DNA of 7,005 bases from Planctomycetota bacterium (lineage in GTDB: Bacteria; Planctomycetota; Planctomycetia; Planctomycetales; Planctomycetaceae): NCBI GenBank assembly GCA_024278285.1, contig JAJRTM010000522.1:1-7005 (forward strand), given 5' to 3'. Below, piece after piece: positions 1-6,403 of the stretch. The position numbers and the translations under genes are program-made. A model generated the notes under the pieces. The model saw only the letters and a program-made list of their open reading frames with translations, did not search any database and was not told the DNA's origin. Numbering within the stretch: position 1 is the stretch's first letter; the number at the start of each line of letters is the position of its first letter.

Positions 1-660
1 AGGATCCGTATTAATTCGACCGACATGACAAGTAATGCAGCCATCAACAATCCGACGTTCAAAATGCGGATTATTGATTGCATATCCCGGTGAAAGCCCC
101 CAGCGTTTTGCACCGGAATACCAGGTGATTGGCGACTGAAACAACAGCCCCTCTTTTTGAAGAAGATAAGAGCGTCCCCGTTGCCCAGACCCCAGGTAAT
201 ATTCCACAGTATGATCGAGTTGATAGATACTCCGGCTCGTCCCCGACTGCTCAGATTCATCTGCATCACTGGTTTTTTTGTCCTGTCGATACAATTTTTC
301 CTCGCGATGAATGATCGTCCCCTCTTCTTTTCTTATCGCAGAATAGACTAATCTGTCGTTTGTGAGAAAATGAGCAGTTTCATAATTTGCCACCACCGGC
401 CCGGTAGCCAAACTTCCTGCAGACTTTCCCATCGGATGTTTGGCAAAAAGTGCGACAATTTCCGGGTGGCACTCCTGACAACTTTGGCTCCCCGCAAAAT
501 GCTGATCGGGAGATGCAGGACGAGAAACTAACTCTGGTTTTTCAGTCTCTTTACCCGATTTGCTTTGAGGGGAGTCTTGAGAAGACCTGTCGCACCCACT
601 GAAAACAATGGTAACGCAACACCACAGAAGAGATAAGATGAACCATTCAGAACGCATCAT
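1..660 (-). CDS. Multiheme c-type cytochrome lipoprotein, cytochrome c554/c' type, 3' end outside window
   Basis: Reading the minus strand from the ATG at 660 gives 220 codons with no stop up to the window edge, so only the N-terminal part is seen. Two CxxCH haem c sites are present, CQECH at residues 61-65 and CITCH at 208-212. Between them are AKHPMGKS (73-80), LDHTVEYYLGSGQRGRSYL (148-166) and WGLSPGY (187-193). This spacing and wording match the planctomycete cytochrome c554/c'-like proteins that usually continue into more haem sites and TPRs (family knowledge; the C-terminus is not visible). The N-terminus is hydrophobic (about 6-22) and ends in VFSGC, a plausible though imperfect lipobox (Phe at -3), so the mature protein would be a lipid-anchored exported electron carrier with Cys23 at its N-terminus. 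The start overlaps the upstream VCBS/ASPIC stop as ATGA, which implies translational coupling. A second ATG follows immediately, so the start is uncertain by one codon. The redox partner is unknown. Confidence 0.88.
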   Translation of the reverse strand, partial: MMRSEWFILSLLWCCVTIVFSGCDRSSQDSPQSKSGKETEKPELVSRPASPDQHFAGSQSCQECHPEIVALFAKHPMGKSAGSLATGPVVANYETAHFLTNDRLVYSAIRKEEGTIIHREEKLYRQDKKTSDADESEQSGTSRSIYQLDHTVEYYLGSGQRGRSYLLQKEGLLFQSPITWYSGAKRWGLSPGYAINNPHFERRIVDGCITCHVGRINTDP

Positions 661-2453
661 TCGGAAGCTTCTTCTACAAGAGGAATAAGGGTTCCTTGTG
701 TCAGGTCTACACTTTGGCCTGATTCAACTTGCATCGATTCTGATACGGAAGGGGTTATCGACCAATGCACAACAATGTTACAGACTCCCCGACTCTCTCC
801 CAACCCAAAAAACAGACGTGGCTGATGCGTCGTGCAAAAACTGCTTCCAGCAACGAGCTGCTTCACTATTTTTGTTTCGCCGCAAGTTACTTCCACAATA
901 GCGCCTATCCCTCGCCTGTTTGTGGTAATTCCATTTAAGCCGATGTCTAACCAGTTGCCATCACATTTCTCATTTTGCAACAACGCGATTCGCTCTCCCT
1001 GTTGGACAATCATTAAATCAGGATCGCCATCGTTATCGAAGTCGGCTTGCGAAACAGCTCGCCCCAGATGAGTTCCCTTGAAATATTCACCCGCTTGCCC
1101 AGTCATTTCCTTCCACTGATTCTTTTGATACGAAAATAACTGGGCAGGCATTTTCCATAAATCGCCTTTATCACGCCAGTCATCAATATGGCCGTTGGTC
1201 ATAAAAATATCCATGCACCCATCAGCATTAAAATCGTTCATCACCGTCCCAAAGGCAAGGTAAGGGATTGTTGGTTGATGAAATTTCTGAATAGCTGTCA
1301 CATCTCGAAAGCCAACATCTCCCAAATTCTGATACAGGGTATTCGATTCATTGGAAAAATGCGTAATGTATAAATCAGGGTAACCATTGCGGTCGTAATC
1401 GCCACAGGCAATTCCCATGCTCGCCTGAAAATGTCCCAACCGATCCATTGCACATCCCATCGCAACGCCCTGTTCTTCAAACTTTCCTGGCTCTGTCCCC
1501 AAGAAAAGGTGATTGGCAGTCACATCGTTTGCAACGTAAATATCGGGCAGGCTGTCCCGATTGAAATCTGCGACAACAACCCCCAGCGACTTCCCATCGG
1601 GAGCTTCCAAATTCCATTCTTTAATGACAGAGCGAAATTGACCATTCCCAAGGTTTTCGTAACATTGATTATCTTCCGCTTCAAGGTTTTCAGGATGACA
1701 GACTCCCGGCGAGCCATCATCTTTCGTGCAGGCAATGGGGTCTTGCACATCATACTGCGTGTAGTTACAGACATAGAGGTCCAGATCGCCATCCAAATCG
1801 AGATCTGCCCACGCTGCACTCGAACTCCAGTGGGGATCTCCCACCCCAGCTAATGCGGTCACCTCTTCAAAAGTTCCGTCTCCCAGATTGTGCAAGAGGA
1901 CATTTGGGCCAACATTCGTGATGTAAATGTCATCAAATCCATCGTTGTCGTAATCACCAACAGCCACGCCTTGACCATGATATCGATCAACAATGTGAGA
2001 ATGTTCCAGAATCGATTGAAACTTTTTTGCGCCGATGTTTCTTAATATTTGATCTCCCTGTGGATGGGGCTTTTCAAGCAGGGGGTCACCACCTTGGACG
2101 AGAAACAGGTCTGGATAGCCATCACGATCATAGTCAATCCAACCACCGCCACCGCCAGTTGATTCAATCATAAATGCCTTGCCGTTGGCTCCGGTATCAA
2201 AAACAAAATCGATCCCCAATAACTCTGCAACATCCTTAAAAAAAGGAGCGGCACACGAAGTCGTGTCATCTTTCAGGTCAGAGGCAACGCCAGGCGGCTT
2301 TGTCCCCGTTTCCACTGTGTTGTCTGTTTTCGTTGCCACTCTGTTAGGATTGCGATCTGGAGAGTCCTGTTCATCAGATTGATCAGAACAGCCAGCCAGG
2401 GCGAGCATCAGAATAAGCAAGCACGAATCAAAATAATAATGGGGTCGCTTCAT
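657..2453 (-). CDS. CRTAC1-like FG-GAP/VCBS repeat lipoprotein with C-terminal ASPIC/UnbV domain
   Basis: The 598-aa product starts with a lipoprotein signal ending LALAGC (Cys22), then a polar low-complexity linker (about 23-66). The body has seven Ca-binding-type DxDxDG-like loops at residues 107-115, 167-175, 217-225, 296-304, 352-360, 407-415 and 471-479, for example DYDNDGFDD and DFDNDGDPD. These are the signature of FG-GAP/VCBS blades that fold into an integrin-like beta-propeller. Residues about 513-585 (NRRGIGAIVEV, then the QPRLFFGLG stretch) match the ASPIC/UnbV domain. Length and order are normal for the family. Loops 4 and 5 are degenerate (RDS and RNG in place of DG). The protein should be exported and lipid-anchored. 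Its biochemical role is not established; adhesion or scaffolding is the usual guess. No clear Shine-Dalgarno precedes the start, but the lipoprotein signal fits this ATG. It is separated from the upstream DUF1559 gene by a terminator, so it probably has its own promoter within 2454-2550, which I could not identify. It is coupled by ATGA to the downstream cytochrome gene. Confidence 0.95.
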   Translation of the reverse strand: MKRPHYYFDSCLLILMLALAGCSDQSDEQDSPDRNPNRVATKTDNTVETGTKPPGVASDLKDDTTSCAAPFFKDVAELLGIDFVFDTGANGKAFMIESTGGGGGWIDYDRDGYPDLFLVQGGDPLLEKPHPQGDQILRNIGAKKFQSILEHSHIVDRYHGQGVAVGDYDNDGFDDIYITNVGPNVLLHNLGDGTFEEVTALAGVGDPHWSSSAAWADLDLDGDLDLYVCNYTQYDVQDPIACTKDDGSPGVCHPENLEAEDNQCYENLGNGQFRSVIKEWNLEAPDGKSLGVVVADFNRDSLPDIYVANDVTANHLFLGTEPGKFEEQGVAMGCAMDRLGHFQASMGIACGDYDRNGYPDLYITHFSNESNTLYQNLGDVGFRDVTAIQKFHQPTIPYLAFGTVMNDFNADGCMDIFMTNGHIDDWRDKGDLWKMPAQLFSYQKNQWKEMTGQAGEYFKGTHLGRAVSQADFDNDGDPDLMIVQQGERIALLQNEKCDGNWLDIGLNGITTNRRGIGAIVEVTCGETKIVKQLVAGSSFCTTHQPRLFFGLGESRGVCNIVVHWSITPSVSESMQVESGQSVDLTQGTLIPLVEEASE

Positions 2454-2550
2454 ATCGATATTAAAACAGAAAAATCATCGTGAGTGTAGAGCAGGGAGAA
2501 TGTTTGGACGTAAAAACTCTCCACGCTTCTCCATAAAAAGAGGTGCCAGA

Positions 2551-2586
2551 CGAAAACAGGTCTCCGGAAAATTCACGGAGACCTGT
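2551..2586 (-). terminator. Intrinsic terminator of the DUF1559 gene
   Basis: A perfect 11-bp inverted repeat (ACAGGTCTCCG at 2556-2566 and its complement at 2576-2586) encloses a 9-nt loop. On the minus strand the stem is followed directly by TTTTC. It begins 31 nt past the DUF1559 stop codon. Stem, loop and U-tract fit a rho-independent terminator. It separates the lipoprotein/DUF1559 unit from the VCBS/ASPIC gene. Confidence 0.85.
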
Positions 2587-2617
2587 CTCTATTTACATAA
2601 TTACGCCGGATTGAAGA

Positions 2618-3631
2618 TTAGAATTCTCCAACATTTTCACCACCTGATCTGGTTGCTAATGCTCTTTGCACTTGCACGGCAATGTTTTCAGAAAGAAAAC
2701 GAACAGAACCATCACCCAGAACACATTGTGCCCCACCGGAGTGTATACTACTGAATGAGGAGCAGCGACCATCGTCGTTGCCGTTCCCACCAATCACTTT
2801 TACAACATCGGTATTGATCGCTTTTCCCATCGAATCGATCGCACCAATTGGGCTGAACCAGAGACCATGCTTATTCGCTTGCCCAGGTTGACTTCGACCA
2901 TTTTGCCAGTTGTGATTTTCAAAAACAGCAACTGTATTTGAAGTTCCGTCAGTCATATCTCTCATTCTAGCAGAACCACGCCACCAGAAAACGCCACCCA
3001 AACTTGGAAGGTTATCATTATTTTGAGTGAATTCAAGATCCGGACTAACCCAAGTCACTCCTGGAAGCTGCCCATCGCCACAATCTTTCCATCCTGACCA
3101 AATGAATCCCATACTTCCGACATAATCAGTTCTTGCACCAGTCATATTTCGACTATTTCCATTCCAGCCTTGTCCACTATAAACTCCCGAACCGGTGTGA
3201 ATATTCCCTTGAGGGTTACTGGGACACATGAGTGTAGAAATAGGCTGAATTCGAGCAATTCGAGCGGCTGCATTATCTAAACCGTAATGCGTTGTTGCCG
3301 GATCCGTGTTGATAAAATCAATTGTGTCATACAAAGGTGCCTGTTCCATGTAAGGCAGGGACATCGTAAGCCAGGAAACCCCACCCAAGTTACGATTTGC
3401 CGGATTTCGCGTAGGCTCATAATTCAAGGGGTACGTGTTGTGCACATCGTGATAGTTGTGCAGGGCCAGGCCAATTTGCTTCAAATTGTTTTTACAACTT
3501 GAACGACGGGCTGCTTCTCGTGCTTGCTGAACGGCTGGTAACAATAGTGCAACGAGGATAGCGATGATCGCAATGACAACGAGCAATTCGATCAGTGTGA
3601 ATGCTTTCCGCATTCTCCATGAATTTAACAT
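2618..3631 (-). CDS. DUF1559 (SBP_bac_10) protein with type IV pilin-like N-terminal methylation motif
   Basis: The 337-aa product is a canonical planctomycete DUF1559 protein. The N-terminus has a short basic leader and then [20 protein letters not shown] (residues 11-30), a class III signal/prepilin segment. Cleavage is expected between Ala10 and Phe11, with Glu15 at the conserved +5 position. Then come the family motifs [13 protein letters not shown] (31-43), [15 protein letters not shown] (48-62), TDGTSNT (227-233) and, near the C-terminus, His297-X9-Asp307-Gly308 (H-X9-DG). The hydrophobic helix should anchor the protein in the inner membrane or let it assemble like a pseudopilin; the function of the large domain is unknown. 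A strong Shine-Dalgarno, AAGGAGTT at 3635-3642, lies 3 nt before the chosen ATG and favours it over the internal Met7. The -1 residue is Ala rather than Gly, which many planctomycete members also have. The gene follows a small lipoprotein gene after 59 bp and ends in an intrinsic terminator. Confidence 0.96.
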   Translation of the reverse strand: MLNSWRMRKAFTLIELLVVIAIIAILVALLLPAVQQAREAARRSSCKNNLKQIGLALHNYHDVHNTYPLNYEPTRNPANRNLGGVSWLTMSLPYMEQAPLYDTIDFINTDPATTHYGLDNAAARIARIQPISTLMCPSNPQGNIHTGSGVYSGQGWNGNSRNMTGARTDYVGSMGFIWSGWKDCGDGQLPGVTWVSPDLEFTQNNDNLPSLGGVFWWRGSARMRDMTDGTSNTVAVFENHNWQNGRSQPGQANKHGLWFSPIGAIDSMGKAINTDVVKVIGGNGNDDGRCSSFSSIHSGGAQCVLGDGSVRFLSENIAVQVQRALATRSGGENVGEF

Positions 3632-3634
3632 GGC

Positions 3635-3642
3635 AACTCCTT
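3635..3642 (-). promoter_or_regulatory. Strong Shine-Dalgarno of the DUF1559 gene
   Basis: AAGGAGTT on the minus strand, 3 nt before the ATG at 3631 (5 nt if only AAGGAG pairs). It is the only convincing Shine-Dalgarno among the genes whose starts lie in this window, suggesting high translation of DUF1559. It fixes the first of two possible Met codons as the start. Confidence 0.8.
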
Positions 3643-3668
3643 AATAAAAAGAGGACAAAAAAGTGAAA

Positions 3669-3684
3669 ACTGAATCAATTCAGT
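3669..3684 (-). terminator. Possible weak terminator or attenuator between lipoprotein and DUF1559 genes
   Basis: ACTGAAT and ATTCAGT form a perfect 7-bp palindrome with a 2-nt centre (3669-3684), 6 nt after the lipoprotein stop. On the minus strand it runs into TTTCAC and then TTTTTT. The stem is AT-rich and the loop very tight, so termination would be partial at best. An mRNA-processing or stabilising hairpin that sets different levels of the two products is equally possible. Confidence 0.35.
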
Positions 3685-3690
3685 CAGATC

Positions 3691-4119
3691 TTATGGTATT
3701 TCAATATTAATAACGTTCTCACCATCGGCAGTGACAGTAATGGACACATCAGTTTTTTCTACAGAAGTGTATTTTGCAGGAATAGCATCTTTGGCATCAG
3801 GATTCTTCGGCTTTCCTGTACTGTAGTCCATCTCGGCAGTGTTGCTTCTGAGTATAACTTTGTATTCCCCGGCGGGAGCTCCTTTTTGCCCCGCATTGGT
3901 AGCAATCTCAAACGTGCCATCTGCCGCCGTTACTCCAACCAGCATAGGAGCCTGAGTCGCCCCTTGCGCTGCAAGAGAAACAGTTACTTCTGCCATAGCC
4001 GCTCCCCCTTTGGTAACTTTCCCGGTTACAGGGAAAACAGTAAGCTCTTCCGCCCCGTCCCCTCCACAACCAAGAAGAAACGGACAAAGAAGAAAAGCAG
4101 TGAAGATGAAATTTTTCAT
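3691..4119 (-). CDS. Small lipoprotein, carboxypeptidase-regulatory-like (transthyretin-like beta-sandwich) domain
   Basis: The 142-aa product has a short signal ending FLLGC (Cys18), a good lipobox. It continues with FPVTGKVTKGGAAMAEVTVSL (29-49), VTAADGTFEIATN (63-75) and APAGEYKVIL (81-90), and ends ADGENVINIEIP. The pattern of 'V-x-G-x-V ... G-x-P/A-V-x-V' followed by 'DG-x-F' and 'G-x-Y-x-V' is that of carboxypeptidase-regulatory-like or transthyretin-like beta-sandwich domains. Small lipoproteins of this type commonly sit beside DUF1559 genes in planctomycetes (family knowledge). The role is unknown and it has no enzymatic residues of its own. It is the first gene of a probable two-gene unit with DUF1559 (59-bp gap). 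No Shine-Dalgarno is visible before the ATG; the lipoprotein signal supports the start. Confidence 0.9.
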   Translation of the reverse strand: MKNFIFTAFLLCPFLLGCGGDGAEELTVFPVTGKVTKGGAAMAEVTVSLAAQGATQAPMLVGVTAADGTFEIATNAGQKGAPAGEYKVILRSNTAEMDYSTGKPKNPDAKDAIPAKYTSVEKTDVSITVTADGENVINIEIP

Positions 4120-4376
4120 AATGGATTTAATCGTACGCTACGGAAATGGAATGGAACAAAAAAGCAAAACCGAGAATTGATCTCACTTAATTTGAGCTTG
4201 AAACAGTAAAAACAGGCACGCATAAGTGAAGACTCATTCTGTGTACCGTTGGCGAGGATAGACTATTCAAGATAGACAATCAATAGTTTTTTGATAATAA
4301 TCGCTGGAATCATCAAAACATACCGATTTTATCGAGTTGTCAACATTCTGCTAATTTCATTAGATACGGTTAATGA
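4120..4376. other. Divergent intergenic region between lipoprotein and TPR genes
   Basis: 257 bp of AT-rich DNA between divergently transcribed genes, so it should hold promoters for both. No open frame with a protein-like product is seen here. The only promoter-like pair worth naming is listed separately on the minus strand. No strong operator palindrome was found. Confidence 0.6.
4255..4283 (-). promoter_or_regulatory. Candidate sigma70-type promoter for the lipoprotein-DUF1559 unit
   Basis: On the minus strand TTGATT (4283-4278) and TATCCT (4260-4255) are separated by 17 bp. Each matches four of six consensus positions. Transcription would start near 4248, giving a leader of about 130 nt. 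The spacer contains the small palindrome CTATCTTGAATAG. The match is modest and such pairs arise by chance in AT-rich DNA. Confidence 0.25.
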
Positions 4377-5216
4377 ATGAAAATTATTAAAAACCAAAAA
4401 CGCGACGAAACTCCGACATCAATAAACGAAGGGCATCAAAACCAATTTCCAATTTGGCGAATAATACGATTGCTCGGTTTGCTGGTTGTTTTGATTGCCT
4501 GCTTACTGGGATACAATGGATATCGAGCTTCACTTCCAGGGAAGTATCAAAATTTATATCTTGAAGCGAACCAGAATGAAGATTGGAAGAATGCGGAATT
4601 CTGGGCAAGAAAATGGACAGAAGTAGATAATAATAACGGTGATGCCTGGTTGGCATTGGGAGATGCGTTACAGGTACAGCAAAAATGGCAAGAACTTTCT
4701 GATGCCATGTCGCAGTTCCCGGTTGATGACAAAAGAGTCCGGAAAATATTGGATATGCGCGGTGACTTACTCGTCTCCGAATTGAACGATATTGTTGCAG
4801 CTCAGGCGAACGATTTAATGTTGCTCAATCTGGCTCCATTAACCGCCTCCGCCAGGCAAAGGCTAACTTATATCTACAGTATGACACTCCAAAGGGAAAA
4901 ACTTTCACAACTGCTTCGCGATTCCGTTCAATTGCAGTGTGAACCACAAGAGGCATATTACTATCTGTTTTCCTTATCGAATTTGAGTTTTTCAGATGGA
5001 TTATTAGTAACAACCAAGTGGCTGAAAAAGAGGCCCGAATCTGAACCGCTTCAAATTGCTCAGGCTATTTTTTCCGTTCGTACCAAGCCGGGCAAATCGC
5101 AATCGTTATTTGATAAGGAAGGCGTTCTTCCCGGTGACTTTTCGCTGCTTGAAAAGTGTAAAAAAAATACCCTCAAAATGTCGAAATATTCGCTTACGAG
5201 ATTTATCAGGCGATGA
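4377..5216 (+). CDS. Membrane-anchored TPR-like protein, N-terminal part (frame broken at A8 run)
   Basis: As read, this frame gives 279 aa. Residues 1-27 are polar and cytoplasmic. Residues 28-46 (RIIRLLGLLVVLIACLLG core) form one transmembrane segment without a cleavage site, so the rest is probably outside the inner membrane. From residue 57 the sequence is alpha-helical and TPR-like, for example YLEANQNEDWKNAEFWARKW and NGDAWLALGDALQVQQKW. The last 16 residues (after KCKK) are basic and unlike the rest. They come from reading past 5167 in the wrong frame. The other frame from that point continues the helical repeats, so the true protein is very likely the 413-residue product of 4377-5617. 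No Shine-Dalgarno is seen before the ATG. TPR proteins mediate protein-protein contacts; the partner is unknown, with the neighbouring VCBS/ASPIC-cytochrome pair a candidate from family context. Confidence 0.75.
   Translation: MKIIKNQKRDETPTSINEGHQNQFPIWRIIRLLGLLVVLIACLLGYNGYRASLPGKYQNLYLEANQNEDWKNAEFWARKWTEVDNNNGDAWLALGDALQVQQKWQELSDAMSQFPVDDKRVRKILDMRGDLLVSELNDIVAAQANDLMLLNLAPLTASARQRLTYIYSMTLQREKLSQLLRDSVQLQCEPQEAYYYLFSLSNLSFSDGLLVTTKWLKKRPESEPLQIAQAIFSVRTKPGKSQSLFDKEGVLPGDFSLLEKCKKNTLKMSKYSLTRFIRR
5160..5167 (+). other. A8 homopolymer at the frame break of the TPR gene
   Basis: Eight A residues follow TGT in the upstream frame (TGT AAA AAA AAT). The downstream frame has a stop (TAA at 5159-5161), so the switch must happen within this run. 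A -1 slip gives C-K-K-K-Y-P-Q-N and restores one long TPR-like protein. One missing A in the read, a real one-base deletion, transcriptional slippage or -1 ribosomal slippage on A-AAA-AAT would all produce this picture. Confidence 0.8.
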
Positions 5217-5617
5217 TAAAAAACGATGCCGAAACCGTCGGGAAATTGTTCGAAAAAATTGATCTGGAAAATATGCACGACAGCAGAATTTTTCGTTATC
5301 AAGCTTGGCTGCTCAACAGGCAAGGGAAAATTAAGGAAGCGTTGGCAAGCTGCAGAAAAGCATGGGAACTCAACCAGCTTGATTGGAGGATTCACCTCGA
5401 TTTAGCAGAGTTGGAAAGGCTTTCAGGCAATAAGGAAATTGCTGCAAGGCATGCGAAACTGGCTTCACGCGGTAAAGCGATCGAAACTTCGTTCCAAGCT
5501 CTTAAAAATGCGACAGTGGCTCCATTTGACCAATTGGAAACTCTCTACGAGTATATTCGCGATTGCGGCGAAGAAGATCTTGCATTTGTATTAGGCAAAC
5601 GCCTAAATCTCTATTAA
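5213..5617 (+). CDS. TPR-like protein, C-terminal part (continuation of the gene starting at 4377)
   Basis: The ATG at 5213 opens a 134-aa frame, but the same frame is protein-like already from 5165, reading K-YPQNVEIFAYEIYQA before the Met. It is therefore best read as the 3' part of the preceding gene rather than a separate one. It holds one clear TPR at residues 24-57 (SRIFRYQAWLLNRQGKIKEA, then LASCRKAWELN) and a second at about 58-90 (RIHLDLAELERLSGNKEIA). A helical tail ends LGKRLNLY. If translated alone it would be a soluble 15-kDa TPR fragment started by the ATGA overlap with the upstream stop; no good Shine-Dalgarno precedes it. Convergent with the DUF1553 gene, 1.15 kb away. Confidence 0.75.
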   Translation: MIKNDAETVGKLFEKIDLENMHDSRIFRYQAWLLNRQGKIKEALASCRKAWELNQLDWRIHLDLAELERLSGNKEIAARHAKLASRGKAIETSFQALKNATVAPFDQLETLYEYIRDCGEEDLAFVLGKRLNLY

Positions 5618-5639
5618 AATGGTTCTTCCCACATTTTAG

Positions 5640-5900
5640 TGGCTAAGCATTGCCAAAACAATAACTGTCCGTTTTACGGGAAACGATCCTGAACCGAATC
5701 ACCGCAACAAAATTCAAACCGTTTGGATGGCTCAGACGCATCGCGTCTGAGTTGCCCCGCAACAAGAAGCCGAGAATGTGGTTTCCGACGAAGAAAGAGT
5801 ATGAAACGGTAAAAAAGAAAGGGAGATTATTGCCTGGGCAGAGTGTCTGACAAGACTTCTTGTGACTGCGTCATCCAAAGATACGACAGTTATTGTTTGA
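5640..5900 (+). pseudogene. Possible eroded coding remnant with two in-frame stops
   Basis: One plus-strand frame reads 86 codons interrupted only by TGA at 5748 and 5802. The three pieces look protein-like: TVRFTGNDPEPNHRNKIQTV, then VAPQQEAENVVSDEERV, then REIIAWAECLTRLLVTASSK. The 9-bp hairpin at 5731-5751 lies inside it. I do not recognise the family. It could also be a dispersed non-coding repeat that happens to be open. No start signal is seen. Confidence 0.3.
5731..5751. repeat. Perfect 9-bp-stem hairpin CTCAGACGC-ATC-GCGTCTGAG
   Basis: Perfect palindrome with a 3-nt loop, 114 nt past the TPR gene stop. No T-tract follows on either strand, so it is not a standard intrinsic terminator. 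It looks like a REP-type palindromic unit. Confidence 0.7.
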
Positions 5901-5961
5901 TCGATGCTAAAAGAAAAAAGAGCCACGGATTCACCCAGCGCGGCATAGCCAAAATAATTAT

Positions 5962-5994
5962 CACCACGGAGAAACGGAGAACACTGAGGCAAAG
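5962..5994. repeat. Short-period GGAGAA-type tandem block
   Basis: CACCACGGAGAAACGGAGAA followed by CACTGAGGCAAAG. The unit ACGGAGAA occurs twice in tandem and a degenerate third follows. Blocks of this wording are, to my knowledge, dispersed in planctomycete intergenic DNA. A related block in the opposite orientation lies at 6686-6713. Confidence 0.55.
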
Positions 5995-6031
5995 CAAGAA
6001 GATGTAGCTGATTTTTGAAAAAAGGGTTTCA

Positions 6032-6163
6032 CGCAAAGACGCGGAGAAAAACAAACGAAAAAGAGGAAGAAAAGTTTTTCAAGGTGGTTTCATTCGTTCA
6101 TTCGAGTCTCATTTGTTTTAGAACGCGATGTGGCAAACTCCTTGCGACTGGCGCGTCTTTGCG
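6032..6163. repeat. Inverted pair of CGCAAAGACGCG
   Basis: CGCAAAGACGCG at 6032-6043 and its exact reverse complement at 6152-6163, 108 bp apart. The flanks differ, so this looks like two copies of one dispersed repeat in opposite orientation rather than a single palindrome. Confidence 0.7.
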
Positions 6164-6242
6164 AGAGTATTTTCATCCGTGCTACTAACGTTAAAAGTTT
6201 ACGACGCTTGCGCAAATACTCAAGAATATAAAGCAAGTGAAA

Positions 6243-6394
6243 GTAGGATGGTGTGCTTGCACCCATCTTCGCATGCCGCGTTGCGTTCAATGAAAACGAG
6301 AGAGTAAAACCTGTTATTATCCTGCCAGTGATTCACCGGCAGGAGACTGACAAACTAGAAACCGTATTTGATGGGTGCAAGCACGCCATCCTAC
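6243..6394. repeat. Two facing 25-bp REP-like palindromes
   Basis: Arm 6243-6267 and arm 6370-6394 are reverse complements with one mismatch (T6252 in the first arm). Each arm can itself fold: GATGG and GTGC pair with GCAC and CATC around a 2-nt loop. Between them at 6321-6343 lies a further hairpin (CCTGCC and GGCAGG, with inner GTG/CAC). The pair resembles the facing REP units known from BIME-type elements. Confidence 0.75.
6321..6343. repeat. Hairpin CCTGCC...GGCAGG near the centre of the inverted pair
   Basis: A 6-bp outer stem, one A/C mismatch, then GTG-ATT-CAC. It sits near the midpoint between the two 25-bp arms. Confidence 0.6.
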
Positions 6395-6403
6395 ATTTTG
6401 AGG

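Noticed and set aside
1520..1819. Minus-strand 99-aa open frame
   Set aside because: Out-of-frame shadow of the VCBS repeats; methionine- and tryptophan-rich product without recognisable motifs.
1431..1853. Plus-strand 140-aa open frame
   Set aside because: Lies wholly inside the VCBS/ASPIC gene on the other strand; no domain-like sequence and Cys/Ile/Arg-rich shadow composition.
4337..4366. TTGTCA (4337-4342) as a -35 box for the TPR gene
   Set aside because: Five of six positions match, but the hexamers 17-18 bp on (TTAGAT or TAGATA) are poor -10 boxes and transcription would start almost at the ATG.
5213..5216. ATGA overlap as true two-gene coupling in the TPR locus
   Set aside because: The second frame is already TPR-like upstream of this ATG (YPQNVEIFAYEIYQA), which a separate gene start would not explain.
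5732..5992. Minus-strand 86-aa open frame
   Set aside because: Starts within the GGAGAA-type repeat block and crosses a perfect hairpin; no signal or motif. The opposite strand frame is more protein-like.
6090..6290. Minus-strand 66-aa open frame
   Set aside because: Covers one CGCAAAGACGCG copy and one 25-bp arm; basic, low-information product.
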